From: Anseranas semipalmata
Taxonomy: Eukaryota; Chordata; Aves; Anseriformes; Anseranatidae
Assembly: GCA_013399115.1 (NCBI GenBank)
Contig: VXAA01001497.1
Location: 1,496,656-1,560,655 of the forward strand
Direction of reading: 5' to 3'
Length of the DNA: 64,000 bases
A program made the translations under genes and the position numbers. Of this stretch, positions 38,172 through 50,389 are shown one piece after another (within the stretch, counting starts at the first letter, position 1; every line of letters starts with the position of its first letter). The notes under the pieces were generated by a model, which was not told where the DNA came from, did not search any database, and saw only the letters and a list, made by a program, of their open reading frames with translations.

Positions 38172-41100
38172 ATGCTACCTGCAATCCCTTTCTCCTGCCT
38201 CCCCATCAAAAATGTGATCATTCCACAACAGTAGTGGCTTTCTTTATTGCTTGAAATGAACATCAGAGTAAGTAAAGGGAATAAGGTAAATGCAAACGAA
38301 CAGATTTTAAATTGGCTAACATCAACCTGCGGCTGCAAACTGAGAAGGCACATCTTTAGCAAATCTTTTAGAACCTGCGTAGCTTTGTAAATCATACTTG
38401 ATATGTTCAGTCATACTTTTGGTCATTTTTTTTATTTCAGTGTTTATTTGCTTTATTTTTCAAGTGAACGTGTTTCATATCCTTAGCAGCTGTAAGCAGG
38501 TGTAATGGCTGCCTAAGAAGAATAAAAGTGAAGAACAGACATACAGGGCTTTTCAGACATAGAGCATCAACTTTTGGATGTACTCTCTGAGTTTACTTTT
38601 CCACTCCACAGTAATCCATGTAATAGAGAAATGTTCAGCCTCTGTGCAAAAGCCTACTTGAAACTAGGTATATCTTTTTATGCTTGCTCCCAGTGAGACA
38701 AGTATAGCGATGCAGCTATTATGTCTCAAAGTCTTTTGATAAAGACATTTTATCACCTTTCCTTTGGCCTGAGAAGTACATCATTCCTTTTGTCTCAGCA
38801 ACTGTGAAGTTCATAATCTCTCTTCTTCACTGCGATTAGTGACAATTCCATTTAGACTCCAGTGAGTAACTATTGTATATTTGTTTTCTTTCCAACACAC
38901 AAATGAATTGATATATGTGTAATTCTAATTCACATTTTTCCAGTGTGATAGCAAGTGTGATGCTAACTGCTTGGCTGTTCTGTGGAATTTCAATTGAATG
39001 CCTCCAAGCTCCAACTGAAAATGAAAACATCTGCTTTCCGAGCTGGCTTTTTGACTGTCTGGTGGGTGACTCAACTTGTAAAAACAGCAAAAAGAGCAAG
39101 TAAACTTTCTTTTTATTTACCACTCAATTGAATAATCAGAACTGATAGGAAATCTTTTTTTCTTCTGCTGCTTTGATTAAAGTAAAATCTAGTTGTCTAC
39201 ATTTTCTTTCCAAAGTCTGTATTTTGGAAAACATCCTGAATCAAATATCAGAGAATGGCTAGAAGGGTAAAGTGAAATGTCAGGCCAGTTTGAAATGCTT
39301 TCATTTTAGCAGTTTTGAAGTGTTTCAGTTTCAAGTAATGTTCATTAATTAATTTCTATAAACTCATGTTTCCAAACAAAACATCATTTCTAAATTAGGC
39401 ACTAATACCTCCTCATACAAAATACTGAGATAAAACCTTTTTTAATTATTATTTTTTAAGTATAGAAAAAACTGAATCAGCACTGATTCTTTTGTAACAC
39501 ATTCGATTTGAATGAGTAAGCATTTTCTGATGAGAATTCCTGAGCAGCTCCAGTAGCAGTTTCTTCTGATGAACCATCAGCAGGTCCTGAGTGATCAGCG
39601 ACTTCCTCTCATCTATTGATTTGTCCTCTACTTTTTACTGTTATTCACAACAGTGGGAAAATCTCCTCCTGAGGCATGTTATCTATTTAATTTGATGTAG
39701 TCTGTCTACCGGCAAACATCTAGGAAACAGAGACCGAATCATTGACTTGTGAGATATTCATCAGGGCAGGTCTTTTGCTTTGCCATTGTACAGAGCCTAG
39801 TACAACAGTCTCATAACTCAGAGGAATGGCAATAATAGAAATAAATGGTAAGTTGAACTGATAAATTTCAGTTTGCATAAATCTCAAAATGTTTCTCGTA
39901 ATTGCACAGTTTCTGTGCCTCATCCCAAATATTGTAGATCATAGCAGAAAATTGTCATTTAATCGTGGAAGAAAGAAAACAAGAGTTGCTTAATTCCACA
40001 TAATCAACTATCATGGTAACTGAATTGAAAACCACTGAACTCGGAAAGGGTCCTCTTCTGTTCATTACCACTTGTCTCACCTTCTGAAAAACAACATGGT
40101 AAACTGTTTTGGGCTGAGGAAGAAAATTTCTACACAGGTAGATGTCCTCTACATCATAGCAGTTTAAGCCTGCTGACTAGAAAGCAGTTCTAGCATGCTC
40201 TTTAGAGTTATTCCTTGGAACTTGGCCACAGAACCATCACTGTGGAAGAACTGTGTATTTATGGCTTGTTTTATGGCATGACATTCATCTCATGTTCAGC
40301 AACCCAAGACCAACCCCCTCCTCTTGGAGGAACAGCCAGTGAGATCAGGAAAGTGAACCTTTACAAAACATGTTTAACAAGTTAAAATCATATTGTTCCT
40401 CTGCCAAAGAATTGGCTAGAGTCTTGCAAGTGCTCTGATGCATTGGAAAGTCACCTGGCCACTTTTGGCAAAGTTCTGGATATTACCAAGATGGCATAAA
40501 ACGAAGGAGCTGCCCATGTTATCTGACACTCACACCAAGGCATGTGCACATGCACTGCTGGGAACCCTGTTGGCAACGCTGGAAATGGGAAATCATGTGC
40601 CAAGTACAGTGGGCTTCTGACCACCCAAATTTGTGCGCAATTTGGCACTCATCTTGTGCTGCATCCAAAACAAGCAAACTGTCAAAATCAATAACCATGA
40701 AGCTCAGAAGCTCACATCCAGATAGAGACCATGTGCTTGCATCAGTGGCTGAGCTGCCCAGACTTCAGACAAAGCTCAGTCTCTTCAAAATGTCTGTGGT
40801 CAGCAGAGCCACATGTTTTTGTGTGCCTCTAAAGCAATTTTGCCCTTCAAATCTCTCCTGTCTTGTTGCTAGTGGTTTGGAAAAAGGGGTTGGAGAAACT
40901 GTACTTTCTCCCTCACCAAGAACACAGGCACTTAGGCAGTGTGGGTAAAGGCTTTCCTTCACATCTACAGTATGGCTGAAGTGGGCATATTCCTGCACCA
41001 AGACGTTTCTAGTTCCCAAGCTCATGGACATCACACTCCTAAAGAGCAGGCAAAGAATTACAAAACTAATAAATACATAAAAAATAAAAACAACCTCCCC

Positions 41101-42208
41101 AAGAAAACAGAGTATCCCAGGTCTTAGACTGCAGCTATCCCAAGGCTCTTAGAGAGAAAGTCAGAATGGTCACCATAAGCCCCCTCACTACTCGCCAGTT
41201 ATGAGATTGACAGGACCAGCCTCTGCTCCTCTTACAATTTAGAAAAGCTTCAAGGTTTTTCTGAATCAAATGAGTTAACCATAATTGTCCCAGGGACCAT
41301 AACATCAGCAAAGGTTGCCAGCGAACAGTGTGTTTTGGCCTCCATCACAACATGGTGCTGGGAAAGGGCCTCAGAGGCAGCAGTGCTGGAAACATGCCTG
41401 GCAGGAAATCCCCAGCTCCCCGTTTGGCTCACCTGCAAGCTCCTGCTGGGATGGGCAGGAAGTCCCTGACTGGGGACCAGGATCTGCTTGTGACATTTAT
41501 TCACAATGTGTTTCTTCCCTTGAACTAGTGCCACGAACAGACCTCCAGGGACGGACTGTCATTATTTGGCCTCTCTCCCATTTCTTTCTTCCTTTCCTGT
41601 CCACTGCAGCATTATGATCTTCTTCAGTCATTTTCAAAGAGATGTCTGTAATAATGGATCCCCTGGATCCTCAGCCCAACAAACTAATTACGGGGAAGCA
41701 GAGCTCTGCTCAAATGATAAAACAGCCTTCTGGCATTCAAACTGCTGTCGTTCCTGGGCCAAACAGAAGAGCTCTGTACTTTTCCACTCAGTCCAAAGGA
41801 GAAGTTTCTGCTCTAATTAAGGATGGGTGACAGTGAGCTATGTGCTAATAGCCCTAATCGATTGGGATTATGTCTTGGCTGGGACTAATCTCTTTAGCTA
41901 TGGAAGATGCCTGAGCACAGTGTCTCAGACTGGGAGATGGGCTTTTAAGGTAGCATCCCAATCTGTTCTTGAAAAGATGGAAATAAGCTGAGAAAAGGAA
42001 CAACATATTCACTTTGATGCTGGATTGCTTTAATGAAGGACTCAACAGACACAGAGGCATCTGATATGTTTCATGGCATTGAATTCACAATGTATAACAA
42101 TGCAAGTGTTTGAATTCATAAATGTATGTGTTTAATGAGCTGTTGTGTTTGAACACTTGCATACAAGATTTTACTTGCATACAATGCAGAATCTTTTCTT
42201 TATTTCAG

Positions 42209-42262
42209 TGCTCAGTGGCTGGCAATATGAATGATTCCATAGCCAAGGGCATGAGCTTGTGA
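42209..42262 (+). other. Candidate alternative terminal exon with overlapping stop and AATAAA
   Basis: The acceptor tract tcttttctttatttcag ends at 42208. In phase 0 (the phase left by exon 5 or the microexon) the frame reads CSVAGNMNDSIAKGMSL then TGA at 42260-42262. An AATAAA hexamer starts on the last base of that stop (42262-42267), followed by a T-rich stretch. The other two phases hit stops quickly. If used, it would make a shorter protein lacking the NPF/DPF motifs and final helix by intronic polyadenylation. A 3' UTR this short would be unusual, so confidence is low. Confidence 0.2.
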
Positions 42263-43411
42263 ATAAATAGGTTTTTATATGTAACATATATCACAAAAGA
42301 TTTACTAGATACGGGATTAGATTTGTTCATGCACAAATCTTAAACCAAACAAAACATTGTTCTTTATAGACTTTTAGCTTCTAATCAAGCTCAAGGATAG
42401 GATCAAATAGTTTTGTATCCACATTTAAAGAAGCAGCGTTCATGTTGGAAGGGGTGGCATACTATGGTGGCGACGACTTATTGTCATATAGAGGCCCAAT
42501 TCAGATCAGACTTTTAGAGTGGTGAGTCTGGCAAACAGCAGCACAGTGCAGCAGTCAGCATCTCTGTGTATCTGAGTAGATCCTAATCCATTAGGGGGTC
42601 ACCAAAATTTCTAGGTACATGCACAGATTAAGACTGCAGTAGTCACTGGGACAAGTCACATGCTGAAGCTGAAAATAGGCACAAGTGTCCTCCTGGATAG
42701 ATATATTAAAAAGTGGTCCAGCTTGTCATTTTAACACTTGATCTGTAGCTCCACTGACCTTAATCTACTTATGCTATTCTTTTCCTTTAGAATAATGAAT
42801 TGTATAAACACTTGGGGATTTTGGCAGAGCTCAATAGCCCATAAAAATAGGACAGAAAATTAATGCAAAATATTCCTTGCTATCCTGACATTCAAGGAGA
42901 CCATGATTGGTTGAGTTTCTGGACACTTAAGGACTTTCAGCCAGCTTTGCTCTTATACAAGTAGATTGATCACAGTAGAAAGACAAACTATTTGTTTGTA
43001 TTGGACGAAAGTCAGGCAGTGCACTGTTTGCGTCAATCTGTCATAACTTTTCAACAGAGGAATGTGATCATGATGCTTTTGAAAACATGTGCGTATGTTA
43101 TGTGGTTATTAGTCAGCCTTTGTTGAAATGTACCTGGGTTTGAGGTCTCTGTGTTAATAAGGCATGGTGAACCAACATTTTTTGGGTGATAAGCTGTCAG
43201 TGTCTATCCCTAGAAATAATCAGGTGTGGCTAGTGGGGAGTTTCCGTCTGGTACAAAATGCATGTATAGTCTTCCTGCTGGCAATCAAATTGGGAAATAT
43301 ATGGTTTACCTGGGGCACTCTCATCTGGCAGTAGTCACAGTACTCATTTCCTCCTCTTCATGTTATCCGTCTTTAGTGACTTTCTTCTGTGACAAAAGCC
43401 TCCATCTGCAG

Positions 43412-43501
43412 AAGATGCCACTTGATTTTGTTAGCCGTGCACGTGATCTAGGCACCTGGATCATCATTGATTTCATTGGTAAAGACCAAGGGGCAAAAAA
43501 G
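43412..43501 (+). other. Candidate 90-nt exon (phase 0/0)
   Basis: Bounded by ctgcag (ending 43411) and AAG|gtaact after 43501, it is open in phase 0 and reads KMPLDFVSRARDLGTWI, then IIDFIGKDQGAKK. Length and phases would let it be inserted between exons 5 and 6. The upstream pyrimidine tract is only moderate, and the open frame extends leftwards past the acceptor, so it is not distinguished from a chance frame. The hydrophobic content also differs from the surrounding disordered tail. Confidence 0.15.
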
Positions 43502-46500
43502 GTAACTTTGCATTAGCTGTCCTAGCAATGCAACTAACTTATTCTGCAGCAATGTTGGAGAAAAAAACACATCCAGCGAACGTACCTACTACTTTTTGTT
43601 TGCTTCATTTCTGTATTTTAAACAAAGACCAAGCAAATGCTGCAATCTTTAATATGCATTTTAGCCAACGCGTCAAGACGGTGACATCATTTTAGTGCAT
43701 CACATTTTCCTCAGGGGATGGTGACTAGGCTGACAGCCCATGCTGAGGGTATGTTCTGCTTAAGCTTGTTCACCTTCACAGCATCAGCAAAAGAATACTG
43801 AAAATCCTGAGGACTGTGACAGCATGGACACTGTCTTGTTTTCACCACATCAGAATTGTTCTTACTCTGTATTCTTTTGAAGAATTAAATGTGTTCTCCA
43901 AAATAGTCTCAAGGCAAAACTACATTGTAAAGCCGAGCCAGGACATGCATTCCCTTCCGATGTGCTGTAGAGATGCTGTACTGACTTCATAACATTATTT
44001 CCACCCCCCACTCCAATACCTCTGAAATCACTGTGCTAGCAACCCAGAATTACAATCCTTGGAGCAAAGATCAACAGAGTTCTCTATCTGTGAAGGCAGC
44101 ATACGAGGGATGCTAGCACCAACATAATTTGCAGGGCTGTCCTTGCAAATTAGTACAAAAGTTGGCATGAAGATTCAGGATTTTATCTTCACTACTGTGT
44201 TTTAGGTAGGACCTGCTTGTAAATAGTGTATGGCTTATATGGTAGCCACAAACTACTGTGTGTTAAGTATCTGTGAAATGCTACAGCTACAGCAAAGCCA
44301 GGCTTCAGCAGAGGCTGAGCCATGTACATCACTCCCATGAACTCCCTTGAGCATCCATTTGGGAGCCAGAGATCACTGGAGCACAACCAAGGAGCTACAC
44401 AGCCGTCTCCTGACAGGAAGGGTTGCATAAAGTAATTCTAAGAGGAAGGAAAGTATCTGATGAAGAGGAAAATATTAGCAGTATTGTACGAGGCCCAGGG
44501 AGACATCAAGAACGTGATGTCTGCTGCCAGGCACGTTCCAGGACAGGTGGATTCAGCACAGAGCAAGGTTCAGAGCGGGGCTGGCGTACTGCGTCGAGAG
44601 GAACAAAACATTTGTCATCTGAGGGGGACCCAAGAGAGTTTGGCTCAGAGAGGACACCGTGGAACGAGTGTGGCTTTCTCAGCTTACCAAGAGGACGTAC
44701 GTGGTACCTGTGGGAAGGGGGACTCGGTACTGCATCCTGCATTCCTGTGGAAACCCAGGCCAACCAGTAAGTCAGATGAGTCAAACAGCTGGATTCACTT
44801 AGGTTGATTTTTAGGTGTCAATGAATGTTCAAAGCAGTTCCTTGAGCTCCAGTCTCTGCCAGTTATTTGCAAGATGAGCAAGGGAGACCTGAAGACTAGA
44901 TGGAGCTGGGAGGAAGACGCCACAGTGTTACCTCCGCAGAGGGAACAACAGTAGGCAGGGAGATTATGAACATACAGTGTTTTCCTGCATTGGCAGAGCA
45001 CGGAAACCCGTCCTCTTCAGAAACTTCACATTTGGTGCCTTAAGGTGTTTTCAATGGCACATTTCTGCAAAACTGCCCCTCTTTGTTGTGTGTGAATTAA
45101 ATCCATCTGCGGACACTGACACCTGGATATCGCTTCAACAAGCAGAAAGAATCCTGCATTACTTGAAAAGAAGCTGGTCTGGGATGCAGCGCTCATGGGA
45201 TTCACACCAAGTTTGGTTCATCAGGGCATTTAGTTCACACAGCCTTTTCCGAGTCTGACTGGCCAATGATATTGCTGATTTACATCTCCATCCTGTCGCA
45301 AGTTTATCGGACTACACTGGTTTGGTCTGATTTTTGCCTTGTGCACCCAGGCAGTAATTATGCATGCCTACCTGTCATGTCATTTTTGTTGCCACACACA
45401 AAGTGAGTGAGCTGGAGTCAACATTAGTTGATGCGTGATCATTGGCACCAGGAACTACTTCCACTCGAAATAATTTGTTTGGCCATGAGGGTACTGCATG
45501 GCGAAAAATGCCAGAAACTCTTTGTTTTCACATTTTCCTCCTCATTATGGAAATAGCCACTGAAATGATATGACAGCAGACAAGGAGCTTTACTGAACAA
45601 TTGCAGGGTTCAGAATCCTATTGCTAGTTTTGGAAAGTGGGTCTAATGGATAACTCATGGTTTTTAAGTCATATCACTCATCAGGACTGGGAAATTGACG
45701 CCAGTAGTTTCAGCTGCTGATATTTTCTAGTTTGACAAGTAGAAATGAATCTCTGTGCTGTATGGATGTGATGGTGTTTAACTTAAAGCATACATTTTTA
45801 AATAAAGCACCACAGAATATTCCTCTGACTGTATGTGTATACTTAGAGATGTGTTTACGGCACCATTTCAGGTGCTAGCAGCTCTGCTTCTGCTCCAAGG
45901 CACAGGAACCCAGTGAAGTGTTTGGCCTGAAGTTTGTCTTGCATCTGGCCAGTATACAAAGTGACAGTGCAAACCCACTGACAACCCACAGCTTCTCCAG
46001 TGTATTGTAAGGCCTCTGGTCAAGGTGCATGGGATGGGGGTGAAGCCAAGTGAAGTGAAGAACAAAGGTTGCACGCCAACAGCAAAACACATTATCGGAC
46101 CCTTGGAGAAGGAGAGAGCATTGTGGCAGGGCAGTGGATATGCTGGGTGCTCTAAATGTAGGAGAACATAACCAAATTAAGCCCATTGTTCCCCAAAGTG
46201 GCGTTTTTTTTGTAACAGCAAGGACATTTGTAATTTTCCCCTCTGATAGAAATACCAAAAATAGCTAATTTTATATCAATTAACACATTCCAACTACTGA
46301 CTCATTTTCCACAAGTCTCCTGCTGTTTTCATTTCAGGTGGGAATACTCTTTCTTTGTCTCCCCCACTTCTGTTTGCTTTTATGAGAACATTCCAGATTT
46401 TTTTTTTCTTCTAACCCATTTAAAAGGTATTTCAGGAAAGTACAAGTGTTTTTACTGAGATTTTAAACTCTGGCCAGAAGTTTTTGCACAAATGCAAAGA

Positions 46501-49186
46501 AAAGGAGAAATTTCTCATCACGTTGTCCTTTTTCTTCCTCTACCCTCCTTCGTTCTTCCTTGCAGTATAAATATCAAGGAAAATTAGTGCTGTTAATTCT
46601 TTCTGATTGTGACAGATACCTCCAAAATACGTCAGCCCAATGGACAGCTGATAGTGCAACAAGAATATTTGAGTACTAGCAGAAAACTATCCATATTTAA
46701 TTCTTATATAACTTATCTTTTTTTTTCATTTTTTTTTTTTCTTTAAGAGCCAAGTGTTCTTTTAGGCTCAGTAAATTCTCAGCTTGCCAAGCTAAATATT
46801 CTAGACAAAGAGATACTTGTCCAAAGTAGTTCTGCTATGGTAGTGCACCCTGACCTTTCAAGCGAGAGGCATTTGAGGTTGTGAAATAAGCCCTCAGCAC
46901 GCGAGATGCTGCTGGAATGCACAGCGCCTTCACTCCCCCTCCATGCCATGCCCCTGTGACATGACAGTTACCTACAGGGCCTGCTTTAAAGGTTGTTTTA
47001 TGGTTGTGACTTTGGCTGCAAGACTGTTCTCACTGCTGTGGAGAGAGCAGGTGAGGTTAAAATCAGGTTTTACACTTAAAAGTCTGTCTGTGCTGTCAGC
47101 TAGAGCACAGCTCTGTCCTCTCGTTGCTCATGATATTTCTGTAGCCCCTGTGATGCCAGGTAGTCCCTCTTGCTCCCATACAAGAGTCTCACTGTGCCAG
47201 AACATGCTTATCTGAGCAACTCTGCAATGTGGGCACTATTGCTACTCCATCTGCCAGCACAAGGATTTTCGTGCTCAACTGTGTACTTTAAAGCTGTTGT
47301 TTCTCTTGTTTTGTTTTATACCAAAGTAGGCAGAATACCTCAGCAGCCTGTCTATAGACAATCCACTCACTGGCAGCTACTGTGTTTTGCCAGTCTGAGC
47401 AGCTATAATTCAGCTGCATGAGACTGTCCTGCACATGGAACTGCCCACCCCCTCTTCCCTCTCCCTTGTCCCCTTGCATTCACAATCCCAGGTGAAGCCT
47501 GGAAGCTCCTGAAGGTCTCCAAGGATGGAGGAACTGCGGGTCTGTGATAGACGGTGGAGATGGATCTGCTGTTCTTCCTTTCTCAGCCCTCAGGTGGCAA
47601 CATTTAGGTCTTGGCGTCCTGTTCTGGTCAGGGAGTAGTTTTGCTTTCTGAGCTACTCCGAATTTTGACACCATGCAATAAATTCATCCCCAAGGCAAGG
47701 GTCAGGAAGACAGTCACACCTGACACTGCTTTCCTTGTGTGGTGGGGCAGAAACAGGCAGGGTTTTCTTCCTCCTCTCAGGTGCTGGTGGCTGCTGCTCT
47801 CCTCAGAACACTACTGGTCATGGTGGACATGCAGGACAGGGAGGCCAATGTATGTTCCTGGGTGAAATGGTCTTTCAGATTTCCAAACACAGTTTTACAT
47901 AAGCCAGTTGCCTAACTGATGCTTTCCCTTACTGTCTCCCCATCCTACCTTAGCCTCAGTCTGAAAAGTGCTTCTGAATATATGGAATTTTTCTGCAATT
48001 GCGTGGATTAGGATGTTGTACCCATTTCCTCCTGAAAAGAACCAAGCTGTGAATAGATAAGGACCTCTCACCAGTGCTGAGCAGACAGCAATGGGGCACT
48101 TATCAAGGCCCAGGCCGGGCAAACCAACAAACTCCATTGTGCCGGTTGAGCAGCAGCGGCCTCTGCTCAGAAGGAATCAAGATGAGAAAAAGAAAGACTA
48201 AATCCTAAAGGCTGAGCCGGATGGTTTCTGTTTCTCACTCTTAAATTAAACTCAAGCATGCTTTTTTTCCCCCTCTGTTCCTAAATTTCTGCTTTCAGTT
48301 TCATTCAAATGCCGGAAATTGGTGGGTTTAGATCCTACAGAGGCTTTCATTTGTTGGGATTGTCTTATTCCTGAGATTAAATAAGCACAGCTCCTCTAGA
48401 GAGGAATTCATGCTGATAACTAAGCCAGATTAACTGCTTTTTGCTGGGTTTGGATAGGCAGGCTGGCCTCAGCCACACGTGCAGGTCGCAGTGCTCATTT
48501 TGCAAGAGGGTGCAAGAGGGAGCTCCAGGTCCCAGCGGGCTCTTGAATATTGTTCTGTGTCATTTTTCTTTTCTATATTCAGTAACTGCACTTCATTTCC
48601 TTAATGAGACCAACCTGCAAAATGAGAGAGATTTTGGCTGTTAACACAGCAGACTCAAACTGCATATGAGCAACTGACTTCCCATCCCCATGTTGCTTTG
48701 CCTTGGCTGAAAGATTGTATTTATAATGGAAAACATTTGTGTTTTGTACTGTTTGTACTTGCAAGGAGCTATTGCTTTAATGGAATGAGTTGGTTCAACC
48801 AGCAATATGGTATATGTACACTTTGCTAACAGACAGGAATATGTATCTATAAAAAAGTGTGAAATTTTCTTTAATGTGTTTGCACAGAAAATTGTGACTT
48901 AAACAAATTTCTCCCTTGCACAGTTGCTTGTTCACTTGCACCTATGCAATTGACTTATAGCTACCTCTATTCTGTTAAAAAAAGGTATTTAAGTGCTGAA
49001 CTGTATTTTTGCCATCTATACTCCTCGTGTTTAAGAAGCCTGAAAATTAATGCCAAGACTAATTCCACGTGTATGCAGAAGCAGGCCTACAGATGGCTGT
49101 TAATTTCCCTTGGCTTCCTTATAAGCCAAATATGTTTCTGTTATTTTATTTGCAAAATAAACACAATATATTTACTTAATTATATT

Positions 49187-49194
49187 TGACGTCA
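49187..49194. promoter_or_regulatory. CRE palindrome
   Basis: A perfect TGACGTCA site, the full palindromic CREB/ATF recognition sequence, in an A+T-rich intronic context about 1.1 kb upstream of exon 6. CpG-containing CREs are uncommon by chance in CpG-depleted introns. No nearby promoter was recognised. Confidence 0.3.
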
Positions 49195-50320
49195 TAATTT
49201 TAGGATTTGCTTTGGCTTATAAGGGCTTAGGGCCTTCAGGGTAGTTTTCTTAATTATCCAACAGCAGTTACATAGCAGTAGTTAGTGAATTATGCTTGAA
49301 AACATGCATAACAAATGCACAGCAGTTTCTATAATAAAGTGAAAAACACACCTGTACACTGAAAAAAACGTGTTTTTCCAAATGGAAAGCATGAAGAGCT
49401 GTTCAGAACTGATAACCTGCATTTGATATTTTGTCCTCCCTTTGAACAAATGAATAATATCTGCATTCCAGAGAGGAAAATGATGAGAAACATCGCTCGC
49501 AATGAAGCAGGGCAGAGGTTGTTGCCGCTTTGAATATTTCTTTAATTTCCATTAACGTTTGAAATAATTTTCAGGGCAGAAGTGACTTCCAGCAGGGCCT
49601 GGGGCAGTGACAATACACTCTGGGCTGAGCCCTGGCTGTTCTCAGCCTTCTCCACACAGGGACATGGTGGTCTCTAACCTGTCTGCTCCAGGTCCTGCGA
49701 TGAAAACCTCCCAAGGTCATCCTTGATCCACAGCCCACCGCTTGTCACAGACAGACAGACAGGTCCCAGCAGCTGCCTGAAACATGCAGTTGCCCACACG
49801 GATCTTTTTTTACCTGGAGTTGTCTTTCGATCCCACCTTACGTGATTGTTTGTCTCGGGCAGCAACTGTGTAACTGAAAATTTGGAGGTCTAAAATATGT
49901 GAAGCATTTATATAAAGCACATGTAAAGTTCTTCAGGTGAAGTTTCTGCACTGTAGACATTGCTTCTGCACTTTATATTGCATATTTTAAAATGCAGTGC
50001 TCACTGAAGGAAGCAGGTACTGATCCAGTGACTGTTTACAGAATTGGAAGGTATATTGTATGCGATAAGCTCGGAATCTGCACAACAGATTTAATTGTGT
50101 GGTAAAAATCAGTCTATTAGGTTTTCGTATTTATGCTTTGACTATTCATCATCAGGTTTCTGTATGCATTTTTGGAGGGGTCTTTTTTGGTCTGGTCCAA
50201 ACGCTGCTGAACTGCTCTAATTTGTTGGATATGTCACTGTAGTTGCGATGCTTTGCTGCTTTTTTTCTTTTCCATTTTTATGTTCTGAAAGTAACATCTT
50301 TTTCTTTATCTTTTTTAAAG

Positions 50321-50389
50321 ATAAAGACATTCCCTGCTGATACATCTAATCCTTTTTTCGATCCTTTTACAACAGTACCACATTTTTCT
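50321..50389 (+). CDS. Internal coding exon 6 (69 nt, phase 0/0; NPF and DPF motifs)
   Basis: The acceptor has a long pyrimidine tract (tttctttatcttttttaaag ending 50320); the donor is gtaagt at 50390, a perfect match at these positions. It encodes 23 residues, IKTFPADTSNPFFDPFTT then VPHFS. NPF is the ligand of EH domains (Eps15/intersectin type) and DPF is the ligand of the AP-2 alpha appendage. Here they abut as NPFFDPF. With the LLMDF of exon 5 this resembles the linear-motif arrays of clathrin accessory proteins. Motif meaning comes from known endocytic adaptors and has not been tested here. A competing acceptor inside the exon (ataaag) would remove two codons in frame. Confidence 0.8.

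Larger units (their letters stand above)
30977..50320 (+). other. Intron 5 region (about 19.3 kb; probably split by a microexon)
   Basis: Long A+T-rich intron. It contains a GT/CT-rich tract (34884-34915), a CR1 3' end near 38.05 kb, an A-rich stretch (38135-38171), a CTCF-like match (35373-35385), a perfect CRE palindrome (49187-49194), a probable 33-nt microexon (37516-37548) and two weaker exon candidates (42209-42262, 43412-43501). Segments near 36.9-37.3, 45.3-45.5 and 49.4-49.6 kb are unusually complex, with octamer-, TEAD- and homeobox-like words, and could be conserved noncoding elements; that is impression only. Overlapping 115-codon open frames near 44423-44807 in two frames are not accepted as genes. 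Confidence 0.6.

Noticed and set aside
44423..44807. Two overlapping 115-codon open frames in different frames
   Set aside because: Two frames open at once in locally G+C-richer sequence is typical of chance; neither has domains or matching splice phases.
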